42,044 nucleotides of DNA, taken from contig UQPZ01000016.1 in the NCBI GenBank assembly GCA_900543145.1, positions 1 through 42,044 of the forward strand, written 5' to 3'. Position numbers and translations under genes: made by a program. The stretch's first letter is position 1; every line of letters begins with the position of its first letter. The notes below the pieces were generated by a model. That model was not told the DNA's origin. It ran no database searches and worked only from the letters and a program-made list of their open reading frames with translations. Below, piece after piece: positions 32,081 to 39,938 of this stretch. This stretch comes from an uncultured Ruminococcus sp. Lineage in GTDB: Bacteria; Bacillota; Clostridia; Oscillospirales; Ruminococcaceae.

Positions 32081-32180
32081 TTCTTAATTGCAGGGGCGAT
32101 AATATCCGCTCCTGCTGATTTATTGTCCGAGCTTATACTAAAAAATTATCTGATCATTTACTGCTGCTATAGGAGGAAAT

Positions 32181-32702
32181 ATGATTTTAGAAACAAGCCG
32201 ACTTGCGCTTCGTGAAATGACCATGGACGATTACATCGAAATATCCAAGATCTTACAGGACAAAGAAACAATGTACGCCTACGAACACGCATTTTCGGAC
32301 AGCGAAGTACACAGCTGGATAAACCGCCAGCTTGAACGCTATGAAAAATACGGCTTCGGGCTTTGGGCGGCGATACTGAAGGAAACGGGAAAGCTTATAG
32401 GTCAGTGCGGAATAACAATGCAGGACGCAGGCGGAAGAGAGGTTATGGAGATAGGCTATCTTTTCAACAGACGCTTCTGGCATAAAGGCTTCGCCTATGA
32501 ATCGGCAAAAGCCTGCAAGGAATACGCCTTTCAAAAGCTTGACGCTCGGGAGGTATGTTCTATTATAAGAACCAACAATCTGCCCTCTCAGAGAGTTGCT
32601 ATAAGAAACGGAATGCTTCCCCGAAGTATTTTTCTCAAGCATTATATGGAACTTGATATGCCTCACATCGTATTTTCCGTCAAAAACGGGAACGAAGCCT
32701 AA
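32181..32702 (+). CDS. GNAT family N-acetyltransferase
   Basis: A 173-residue acetyltransferase of the RimJ/RimL-like group. It begins ILETSRLALREMTMDDYIEI and has the acetyl-CoA region EIGYLFNRRFWHKGFAYESAKACKEYAF and the C-terminal block SIIRTNNLPSQRVAIRNG. It should acetylate an amine on a protein terminus or small molecule; the substrate is unknown. AGGAGG lies 5 nt before the ATG. Confidence 0.88.
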   Translation: MILETSRLALREMTMDDYIEISKILQDKETMYAYEHAFSDSEVHSWINRQLERYEKYGFGLWAAILKETGKLIGQCGITMQDAGGREVMEIGYLFNRRFWHKGFAYESAKACKEYAFQKLDAREVCSIIRTNNLPSQRVAIRNGMLPRSIFLKHYMELDMPHIVFSVKNGNEA

Positions 32703-32719
32703 AACAAACAGCAGACAAT

Positions 32720-32744
32720 AAAAAAGAGCGGATATGCTCCGCTC
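32720..32744 (-). terminator. Terminator of the ttcA-like/tcdA operon
   Basis: Minus-strand GAGCGGA / TCCGCTC stem followed by six T. Confidence 0.75.
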
Positions 32745-32770
32745 CGTAAGCTGCACTTTGCTCACATTAA

Positions 32771-33469
32771 TTATTCGCCGCACAGCTCGTTTACTATTAC
32801 AGAAGCCATAATAAGTCCGGCGCAGGAAGGGACAAAAGCCGTGCTTCCCGGGAGCAGCTTTTCACCCTCGCAATGCGGGGGTCTTTTTATTTCCTCACGG
32901 GAATAAACTACCTTAAGCTTCTTTACTCCCCGCTTTTTCAGCTCCCTGCGCATAACTCTGGCAAGAGGACAGACTGAGGTCTGATAAATATCCGCAACTT
33001 CAAGCATTTCAGGGTGGATCTTGTTGCCCGCTCCCATAGCGCTTATTATAGGAACTCCCAGCTGCTGACATCTTACCGCGAGGGAAATCTTTCCCGGCAC
33101 AAAATCTATAGCGTCGGCAACGTAGTCGTAAACCGACAAATCGAACTCCTCCTCATTGTCAGGCGCATAAAACCTCGGTATCCCGATTACTCTGCAATCA
33201 GGATCAATTGACATTACACGCATTTTTGCAGCTTCGGTTTTCAACATTCCCACTGTATCCCTTACAGCTATAATCTGACGGTTGAGATTAGACAGCGCTA
33301 CCGTATCGCTGTCGATAATATCTATCGCTCCTATACCGCTTCGGGCAAGCGCTTCGATTATATAACCGCCAACTCCGCCTGCTCCGAATACCGCCACTCT
33401 TTTGTCTGCAAGCGATGCTACCTTTTCGCTTCCGTATATAAGCTCAAGTCTTGAAAGCTGAGTTTCCAT
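32771..33469 (-). CDS. tcdA: tRNA threonylcarbamoyladenosine dehydratase (TcdA/ThiF-like)
   Basis: A 232-residue E1-like enzyme that uses ATP to cyclise t6A37 in tRNA. The nucleotide motif GAGGVGGYIIEALARSG is near residue 30. DIIDSDTVALSNLNRQ follows, then DAIDFVPGKISL, and the C-terminal PPHCEGEKLLPGSTAFVPSCAGLIMAS is typical of TcdA/YgdL. Its ATG overlaps the stop codon of the TtcA-like gene, so the two tRNA-modification genes are coupled. Confidence 0.88.
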   Translation of the reverse strand: METQLSRLELIYGSEKVASLADKRVAVFGAGGVGGYIIEALARSGIGAIDIIDSDTVALSNLNRQIIAVRDTVGMLKTEAAKMRVMSIDPDCRVIGIPRFYAPDNEEEFDLSVYDYVADAIDFVPGKISLAVRCQQLGVPIISAMGAGNKIHPEMLEVADIYQTSVCPLARVMRRELKKRGVKKLKVVYSREEIKRPPHCEGEKLLPGSTAFVPSCAGLIMASVIVNELCGE

Positions 33470-34356
33470 TATTCTTTCTCCCCGCAGTTTTCACTATGCT
33501 CCTTATTCAGGTCATAATCGTCATAAGTATCAAGGAAGTTATAACGCTTTCCCTTATATTCGTATTCTATTACCGTCCGAAGATTAACGTTGTAAACACT
33601 CTTAAATATATTGGTCTCAATAAACTCGTTGTCCTGCGCAAGTCTTGCGATAAGAGCCTTTATTTCCTGACGCTTTGAAAGCTCGCCCTTGTTTTCCAGC
33701 TTTGAATATTCCTCTGTAAAACGGCAGGCGCATTGTATAAACTCAAGGCCGTTGTACCTTGCCCAGTCCTTTATATGCTTTTCCCTGACCATATAAAGAG
33801 GGCGTATCAGCTCCATTCCTTTGAAATTTTTTGAATGAAGCTTAGGCATCATAGTCTGAACCTGTCCGCCGTAGATCATTCCCATAAGTATCGTTTCGAT
33901 AACGTCATCAAAATGATGTCCCAAAGCGATCTTATTGCAGCCGAGATCCTGAGCGTTTTTATAGAGATGTCCTCTTCTCATTCTGGCGCAGAGATAGCAG
34001 GGATTGCTGTTTACTCCGGCTACTATATTAAATATACGGGTTTCAAACATATGTATAGGAATATTCATAAGCCTTGCGTTGTCGATTATCTTCTGTCTGT
34101 TGGCCTCGTTATAGCCGGGATTCATTACAAGAAACTCCAGCTCAAAATGAGTATCGGAATACTTCTGCAAATGCTGGAGGCACTTTGCCATAAGCATTGA
34201 ATCCTTTCCGCCTGAAATACAGACGGCGATCCTGTCCCCCTCATTTATCATTTTATATTCCTTTATTCCCATTACAAACTTGTTCCATATATCCTTGCGG
34301 CATTTTTTTATAATACTTCTCTCTATAAGCTGATAAGGCTCAAGGGTCCTTGCCAT
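33469..34356 (-). CDS. TtcA/TtuA-like tRNA thiolation ATPase
   Basis: A 295-residue PP-loop enzyme: SGGKDSMLMAK supplies the pyrophosphatase motif. The paired cysteine motifs CYLCARMRRGHLY and CACRF should hold an iron-sulfur cluster, as in TtcA (2-thiocytidine 32) and TtuA. GHHFDDVIETILM is a family block. Which nucleotide it thiolates is uncertain. ATG 34356 is chosen because GGAG lies 9 nt upstream; the in-frame GTG overlaps that site. It is first in the operon with tcdA. Confidence 0.85.
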   Translation of the reverse strand: MARTLEPYQLIERSIIKKCRKDIWNKFVMGIKEYKMINEGDRIAVCISGGKDSMLMAKCLQHLQKYSDTHFELEFLVMNPGYNEANRQKIIDNARLMNIPIHMFETRIFNIVAGVNSNPCYLCARMRRGHLYKNAQDLGCNKIALGHHFDDVIETILMGMIYGGQVQTMMPKLHSKNFKGMELIRPLYMVREKHIKDWARYNGLEFIQCACRFTEEYSKLENKGELSKRQEIKALIARLAQDNEFIETNIFKSVYNVNLRTVIEYEYKGKRYNFLDTYDDYDLNKEHSENCGEKE

Positions 34357-34390
34357 TTTACGCACTCCTAAACAATAAACTTTCCTGATA

Positions 34391-34419
34391 ATTATACTAT
34401 GAAATAACGCTTACGTCAA
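34391..34419 (-). promoter_or_regulatory. Promoter of the ttcA-like operon
   Basis: Minus-strand TTGACG (34414-34419), 17 bp, TATAAT (34391-34396). Confidence 0.75.
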
Positions 34420-34516
34420 TGGCGCAGCAGCAAAATATATTTAGACGCCCCGGCTTGACCCGTACTAAATATATACAAGTCTTAAAGTATTGTTTATAAA
34501 TTATTATATTCCTCGG

Positions 34517-34545
34517 TTGAAAAAGCAATAAAAGTATGATATAAT
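34517..34545 (+). promoter_or_regulatory. Promoter of the second MATE gene
   Basis: TTGAAA (34517-34522), 17 bp, TATAAT (34540-34545). An AAATGCCG / CGGCATTT hairpin (34556-34588) follows within a few bases of the expected transcription start. Confidence 0.75.
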
Positions 34546-34625
34546 ATAATAAATTAAATGCCGTATGCTTTTATGCAAAGCGGCATTTTATATTGCATTT
34601 TATAATATTAACTGGAGGTTTTACT

Positions 34626-35999
34626 GTGCAGAAAAATAATTATGCCGCCGATGAAAGACTCGGTACTGACAGCATATGGCGGCTGATGTTTTCAATGGGA
34701 ATACCTACTCTTGTCGCTCAGGTAATAAATCTTCTCTACAATATAGTAGACAGAATTTATATCGGACATATCAAAGAAGTCGGAGCGACCGCCCTTACCG
34801 GAGTAGGACTTGCAATGCCGATAATCATAATTATTTCCGCATTTTCTATGTTTATAGGCGGGGGAGGACCTCCGCTTGCGGCAATTTCTCTCGGAAAGGG
34901 AGATCGCGAAAAAGCTGAAAGAATACTTTCCAACGGTTTTACGGTCCTTATTATTCTCTCAGTAGTTCTTTCAATTCTGTTTATGCTGATAAAGCGCCCG
35001 TTTTTATATATGATAGGTGCAAGCGACTCTACATTTCCGTATGCCGATGATTATCTGTCGATATACCTGCTGGGAACTGTATTCGTTCAGATAACAGTCG
35101 GACTTAACACATTTATAACCGCTCAGGGACGTTCTAATATTGCAATGCTATCCGTGCTTATAGGAGCTGTTCTGAACATCGCTCTTGACCCTCTCTTTAT
35201 TTTCGTTTTTGATATGGGAGTACGCGGAGCGGCGGCAGCAACTATAATCTCACAGGCATTCAGCGCAGTTTGGGTAATAAAATTCTTGACCTCAAAAAAA
35301 GCTTCACTGAAGATAAACAGGAAATTCCTGAAGCCCTGTGCAGCTATAGTAAAATCCGTGGCGGCTCTTGGAATATCACCGTTTGTAATGCAATCCACTG
35401 AAAGTCTTATATCTATAGTAATGAACAGCGGACTCAAAAGATACGGCGGAGACCTTTACGTTGGTTCGCTTACAATAATGCAGAGCGTTATGCAGATAAT
35501 GACTATCCCTATAACCGGCTTTGCCCAGGGTGTTTGTCCTATAATAAGCTATAATTACGGAGCCGGAAAGACTGACAGGGTAAGGCTGACGTTCCGCAGA
35601 CTGGCTGCGCTTATGTTCTGCTATTCCTCGCTTATGGCGCTTACAGCGATCCTGTTCCCACGGATATTTGCCGAGCTTTTTACGAACAGCACGGAGCTGA
35701 TAGAGCTTACCGCAGGTATACTTCCGGTATTTGTTGCAGGAATGCTTATCTTCGGTCTTCAGCTCGCCTGCCAGAATACCTTTATGGCGCTGGGACAGGC
35801 AAAAATATCTCTCTTTATAGCTATGCTCAGAAAGGTCATACTGCTTATACCGCTGGCGGTTATCCTGCCGAAATTTTTCGGAGTAATGGGGGTTTACTAT
35901 GCTGAACCGATCTCAGATATTGCAGCCGCTCTTACCTGCGGGGTCTTATTCGCTTTAAGCTTTAAAAAGATACTTGCCCGTGCCGAAACGGACAAATAA
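34626..35999 (+). CDS. MATE family efflux transporter
   Basis: A 457-residue exporter with about twelve transmembrane helices. It has SMGIPTLVAQVINLLYNIVDRIYIGH at the start, IGAVLNIALDPLFIF near the middle and GFAQGVCPIISYNYGAGKTDR in the second half. It should export cationic compounds by ion antiport. GTG 34626 is preferred, with CTGGAGG 7 nt upstream. It differs substantially from the MATE protein at 23278, so this is not a recent duplication. Confidence 0.9.
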   Translation: MQKNNYAADERLGTDSIWRLMFSMGIPTLVAQVINLLYNIVDRIYIGHIKEVGATALTGVGLAMPIIIIISAFSMFIGGGGPPLAAISLGKGDREKAERILSNGFTVLIILSVVLSILFMLIKRPFLYMIGASDSTFPYADDYLSIYLLGTVFVQITVGLNTFITAQGRSNIAMLSVLIGAVLNIALDPLFIFVFDMGVRGAAAATIISQAFSAVWVIKFLTSKKASLKINRKFLKPCAAIVKSVAALGISPFVMQSTESLISIVMNSGLKRYGGDLYVGSLTIMQSVMQIMTIPITGFAQGVCPIISYNYGAGKTDRVRLTFRRLAALMFCYSSLMALTAILFPRIFAELFTNSTELIELTAGILPVFVAGMLIFGLQLACQNTFMALGQAKISLFIAMLRKVILLIPLAVILPKFFGVMGVYYAEPISDIAAALTCGVLFALSFKKILARAETDK

Positions 36000-36017
36000 T
36001 GTGAATACAAACAGCTA

Positions 36018-36057
36018 ACGGGAAGTCCTGTATCTCAGGGCCTCCCGTTTTTTTAGT
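36018..36057. terminator. Bidirectional terminator between MATE and wall-binding genes
   Basis: AACGGGA / TCCCGTT outer stem with an inner CCTG / CAGG extension and a T run, serving convergent genes. Confidence 0.85.
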
Positions 36058-36061
36058 TATT

Positions 36062-38251
36062 TTACTGTCTTGCTCCGCTTGAATCGAAAGTATATTTCTT
36101 TCCGTCGATAGTCTTTTCTGTATCAGTATACGGCGTTCCGTCGTCACGGCAGTAATAATGCTGTGAATTCCACTTTATCCAGCCGCTTTTCAGATACCCG
36201 TTCTCGCCTATAACGTAATAAACACCGTCTATATAAACAGGGCCTCTAAGCATTACACCGTTTTCAAGAAAGTATCTTTTTCCGCCAATATCTGTCCAGC
36301 CGCTCTGCAGCTTACCGTCGCCGCTGAAATAAAAATCTATATCGTCTATTGTAGTCCAGCCGGAAGCTGCCTTTCCGTCGCCGCCGAAATAATACGTTCC
36401 CTCTTCAGTATTTACCCACTTGTCCGTTACCATTCCGTTTTTGCTCATATAGTACACCGCTCCGTTCTCGGTAAAAATTCCGTTTTCAAGGCGGTATTCA
36501 TCATTGAAATAATAACGCTTTCCTTCGATCTCATGCCAGCCTTTTACCGCATAGCCTTCATGGTCAAAATAATAAACGTATCCTCCGGAGGACTTGAAAT
36601 CTTCCTTTACCCAAAGCTCGTCTTCTTCATCTGTTTTCTTCTTGGCAAAACGCAGACCGTCCTCTGTTTCGACCAGTCCGTCGGCAAGCGCTCCGTCTTC
36701 TGAGAACGTGTATTCCTCTCCGTCGATAGTTACTGTACCTGTAGCCGCTGCACCGCAAAGTCCAAAATAATAACGCTTTTTATCAATAGTTTTCCAGCCC
36801 GTGGCTTTAATTCCCGTTTCCATATCGAAATAAAACTTATAACCTTTTATCTCATGCCAGCCTGTAACCATATGATTATACTCATCGAAATAAAGCTGAT
36901 AGAAAAGCTCCTTTCCTATCTTTTTATATGCTTCGAGCATAAAGGCGTCATAAGTATCCTCGCCGTACTGCTCCTTTATTTCTTCAAGCCGCTTTGTTTC
37001 CTTCTCGGAAAGCTTGGCTTTTTTATCCGTCTGAGCTTTTAGCTCCTTGTCAAAAAGCTTCGAGTCGTTCTTAAACTGAATTATTTTCTTCTTTTCCTCA
37101 GCGCCGTATTTATATATTTTTATCCAGCCCTCGGACGCATTATGCCCGATCGGATCAAAGTAATAGGTTTCGCCGTCCCATTCCATAAAGCCGGATTCGA
37201 CTACTCCGTCCTGACCGAAATAATAGGTCTTTTTATTTATCTCCTGCCAGCCTGATAGCAGTTTGCCCTTTTTATCAAAATAGTAATAATGATCCTTTAT
37301 TTTTACAAAGCCTGTATCAGCCGCCCCGTTCTTGCCGAAATGATACTTGCTGCCGTTATCCTTGAACCAGCCTGTATCCATTACTCCGTCATCAGAAAAA
37401 TGATACCGCTTCTTTCCTATAGTCTGCCATTTTTTTACCATTTTTAATTCGCTGTCAAAGTAATAGGTCTTATCACCTATCTGAGTAAATCCTACGCTGA
37501 AAGCGCCGGTGTCCTCGTCGGCATGCATATAGTCGCTTCCGTCTTTTTTCCACCCCTTGAACATTACGCCGTTATCTCCGAAGTAATATCGCTTTCCGCT
37601 TATATCCTGCCAGCCGGTTACCATATGACCGTCGGGAGCAAAATAATAAGCCGCTCCGTTTATTTCAAGAAAACCGATCGCCATTTCTCCAGAATTTTTA
37701 AAATAATACTGAATTCCGCTTATCTCCGCCCAGCCTGTTATCTTCTTTCCTTCGGCGTCGTAATAATAATCTCCGCCGTTTATCTTATTGAAACCAGAAT
37801 CAGGAAAGCCGTGATCGTTGAAATAATATTCAATACCGTTAAGATTACATAATCCTGTTCTAAATATTCCCGATTCATCGGCAAAGTAATATTCCTCTCC
37901 GTCTATAGTAACGCGTCCTTTTACCATAACTCCCGACTTGTCAAAATAATATCTTTCACCCTCAAACTCCTGCCAGCCGGTAAGCATATAGCCGTTTTCG
38001 TCGAATAGATATGTAGAATTGCTTATAAGCTGCATTCCGGTTGCCCGGCCTTCCTCGCCGCTGATTATATAATATGTACCCTTATCGGCGGTATGCCAGC
38101 CGGGGGCATAATTTGCGCCGTAATAAAGATACCCGCCGAATGCCGCACCCATTACTATAGTACAGGCCGCAGCAGCCGCTATTATCTGTTTCCTGCTTTT
38201 ATCCGAAATTTTTTCACCGCTGTAAAGCTTTCCGCCGGTTACGGTACTCAT
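36062..38251 (-). CDS. Cell-wall-binding repeat protein
   Basis: A 729-residue surface protein. One hydrophobic segment (about 24-45, IIAAAAACTIVMGAAFGGYLYY) after a basic N-terminus serves as signal or anchor. Close to thirty short repeats of the GW...G..YYF...G.M..G type (choline/cell-wall-binding or glucan-binding family) fill the rest. A charged helical insert (about residues 375-450, rich in Lys/Glu) interrupts the array. No catalytic domain is visible, so it may be an adhesin or wall scaffold. It has its own consensus promoter; the start codon follows a structured leader. Confidence 0.88.
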   Translation of the reverse strand: MSTVTGGKLYSGEKISDKSRKQIIAAAAACTIVMGAAFGGYLYYGANYAPGWHTADKGTYYIISGEEGRATGMQLISNSTYLFDENGYMLTGWQEFEGERYYFDKSGVMVKGRVTIDGEEYYFADESGIFRTGLCNLNGIEYYFNDHGFPDSGFNKINGGDYYYDAEGKKITGWAEISGIQYYFKNSGEMAIGFLEINGAAYYFAPDGHMVTGWQDISGKRYYFGDNGVMFKGWKKDGSDYMHADEDTGAFSVGFTQIGDKTYYFDSELKMVKKWQTIGKKRYHFSDDGVMDTGWFKDNGSKYHFGKNGAADTGFVKIKDHYYYFDKKGKLLSGWQEINKKTYYFGQDGVVESGFMEWDGETYYFDPIGHNASEGWIKIYKYGAEEKKKIIQFKNDSKLFDKELKAQTDKKAKLSEKETKRLEEIKEQYGEDTYDAFMLEAYKKIGKELFYQLYFDEYNHMVTGWHEIKGYKFYFDMETGIKATGWKTIDKKRYYFGLCGAAATGTVTIDGEEYTFSEDGALADGLVETEDGLRFAKKKTDEEDELWVKEDFKSSGGYVYYFDHEGYAVKGWHEIEGKRYYFNDEYRLENGIFTENGAVYYMSKNGMVTDKWVNTEEGTYYFGGDGKAASGWTTIDDIDFYFSGDGKLQSGWTDIGGKRYFLENGVMLRGPVYIDGVYYVIGENGYLKSGWIKWNSQHYYCRDDGTPYTDTEKTIDGKKYTFDSSGARQ

Positions 38252-38313
38252 ATATCAAATGCCCGCGCCGTAAAGATCCGGAGCGACCGCTCCGCAGCGC
38301 AGACCTGCACCTG
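38249..38313 (-). promoter_or_regulatory. Structured SD-hairpin-start leader of the wall-binding gene
   Basis: Minus-strand AGGTGCAGGT (38303-38312) is about 51 nt from the ATG. A branched hairpin lies between: CTGCGC / GCGCGG outer (38297-38302 / 38263-38268) and CGGAGCG / CGCTCCG inner (38279-38294). The Shine-Dalgarno is weaker than in the other cases. Confidence 0.45.
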
Positions 38314-38359
38314 CCTTCCGTAATTAAAATATCCTAAAGCACATCTGTATTCATATTAA

Positions 38360-38388
38360 ATTATACCATAGTACATCTCGTCTGTCAA
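38360..38388 (-). promoter_or_regulatory. Consensus promoter of the wall-binding gene
   Basis: Minus-strand TTGACA (38383-38388), exactly 17 bp, TATAAT (38360-38365). Confidence 0.85.
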
Positions 38389-38576
38389 ACGAAAACAATG
38401 TGAAAACGCTGTGATAAAAATAATATGGCGATTGACATTCACAGATACAGACGTCTGAGCAGTTAAAAATATCTTGTGCATACTGACAGTCCGGGAGATG
38501 TATAGCAGATAAATATAGCAGCATACGGTTCAGATGCGGTAAACAAGAAATTATAGTCGTGCGAAAAACGTATATG

Positions 38577-38606
38577 AAAAAACAAAACCACGCATTTGCG
38601 TGGTTT
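38577..38606 (-). terminator. Terminator downstream of the tRNA-Pro 3' end
   Basis: AAACCACGCA / TGCGTGGTTT stem (38585-38606) followed on the minus strand by a T-rich run. Confidence 0.85.
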
Positions 38607-38616
38607 CTATGTAATA

Positions 38617-38666
38617 TGGTCGAGGTGACGGGACTTGAACCCACGGCCCCTACGTCCCGAACGTAA
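38617..38666 (-). tRNA. tRNA-Pro(CGG) 3' fragment = element attachment site
   Basis: On the minus strand: anticodon loop TTCGGGA (38655-38661, anticodon CGG), 3' anticodon stem CGTAG, variable loop, T arm with TTCAAGT, acceptor half CACCTCG and ACCA end. The 5' anticodon stem reads TTACG where CTACG would pair, and upstream there is AT-rich element DNA instead of D arm and acceptor. It is therefore not a functional tRNA gene. It is the displaced 3' part left by integration into the tRNA; an intact copy is expected at the element's far end, right of the window. Confidence 0.85.
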
Positions 38667-38698
38667 TATAAAACATGACGTAAATGCTTTATATAGCG

Positions 38699-39886
38699 TT
38701 ATTTACACACTTTTTTGACACCCATGTTGACACCCATGTTGTCGTTTGTCTTGTCAAGGCTTTTTAAATAGTCATCCATTTTAGTTATCTGCTTTGTTTT
38801 ATGTACACTATCAAGATGAGTATAAATAGACATTGTTGTTGATATATCCGCATGACCTGCTTGCTCTTTGGCTGTTAATACATCAATCCCAGCCAGATAC
38901 ATATTAGTTATAAAAGTATGACGCAACCAGTGCGGCGTTATCTTGTCAATTACAAATGGTATTTTGACAGGCGCAAAACGAGATTTAGGCTTTTCAAAAT
39001 TCATGATTTTGCTAAAATCTCCAAACTTAAAATTTAATTCTGCTAAATAGCTGTTCCACAAACGTTTAAATGCGGACAAAGTAAGCATTGCGCCTTTTGC
39101 AGATGTGCATACCAAAAAATTTGTTTTAGGCTGTTTCTTTAAATAATCGACTAGACGTTGAGGTATATATACAACTCTCATTCCGGCAGCGGTTTTGGTT
39201 TGATTTTTTACAATAGCTTTACCGTTGATAAATTCTACTGCTTTATTAACTGTAATTGTTTTGTTTTCTAAATCTATGTCAGACCAAAGTAGCGGGATTA
39301 CCTCACCCCGCCTTAATCCTGCGTGCATCATTATCATTGCAATAATGTGACATCTATTATCTGTCTCTGCTTCAATCCATTTTTGTTCTTCTTGAGTTAA
39401 TGCACGTCTCTTACTGTTATTGACCCGTGGCGGTACAGTTACACAGGTTGTAGGGTTATAATCTATTATACGATTATTAACTGCAAGCTGCATAATTTGA
39501 TTACAGCAGCTTTTGATCTCAGCAATTGTTGATGGTGCATAACCTTTATTTTTGTAGTTATATATAATAGTCTGTATGTCTGTACTGCGGATTTTTGATA
39601 CAGGATAATCAAATAAATCTTTGAGATTATTAACACGGCATTGCCATGTTTTGTATCTATTGTATGATACGGTATGCTGTTTTGTCAGCAGCCATCTGTT
39701 TGCCCAATCCCCAAAAGTATCTTTATCTGATATAACATCAATACCTTTATCAAGTTGATTTTTTAAATTCCTTACCTTATCATTTAATTCACGCTGAGTT
39801 TTTGCGTAAACATACTTATATTTGCCATTACCAATATAAACTTTAGACTGCAAACGACCATCTTTGCGTTTCGTGTTTTTTGCCAT
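38699..39886 (-). CDS. int: Phage-type tyrosine integrase
   Basis: A 395-residue integrase with an N-terminal arm-binding domain (about 1-50, KVYIGNGKYKYVYAKTQREL), a core-binding domain (about 57-145) and a catalytic domain. The catalytic residues are R192 (GLRRGEV), K231, H319 and R322 (HWLRHT), H345 (AGHADIS) and nucleophile Y355 (SIYTHL). ATG 39886 has AAAGGAGG upstream. Its 3' end lies 32 bases from the tRNA-Pro fragment, as expected for an integrase next to its attachment site. Confidence 0.93.
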   Translation of the reverse strand: MAKNTKRKDGRLQSKVYIGNGKYKYVYAKTQRELNDKVRNLKNQLDKGIDVISDKDTFGDWANRWLLTKQHTVSYNRYKTWQCRVNNLKDLFDYPVSKIRSTDIQTIIYNYKNKGYAPSTIAEIKSCCNQIMQLAVNNRIIDYNPTTCVTVPPRVNNSKRRALTQEEQKWIEAETDNRCHIIAMIMMHAGLRRGEVIPLLWSDIDLENKTITVNKAVEFINGKAIVKNQTKTAAGMRVVYIPQRLVDYLKKQPKTNFLVCTSAKGAMLTLSAFKRLWNSYLAELNFKFGDFSKIMNFEKPKSRFAPVKIPFVIDKITPHWLRHTFITNMYLAGIDVLTAKEQAGHADISTTMSIYTHLDSVHKTKQITKMDDYLKSLDKTNDNMGVNMGVKKVCK

Positions 39887-39938
39887 GTTTACAATCCTCC
39901 TTTGCAACAATAACCCTGCTTATGCAGTGCTATTAATG

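Larger units (their letters stand above)
38252..38616. other. Intergenic region between wall-binding gene and tRNA remnant
   Basis: A 365-bp region with the wall-binding gene's leader and promoter and, at its right end, the tRNA-Pro terminator. The middle (about 38400-38575) shows no recognisable gene or repeat. Confidence 0.6.

Noticed and set aside
34556..34588. Transcription attenuator or riboswitch before the second MATE gene
   Set aside because: The hairpin begins at about the transcription start, leaves no room for a sensing domain and lacks a clean T tract; a 5'-stabilising hairpin is simpler.
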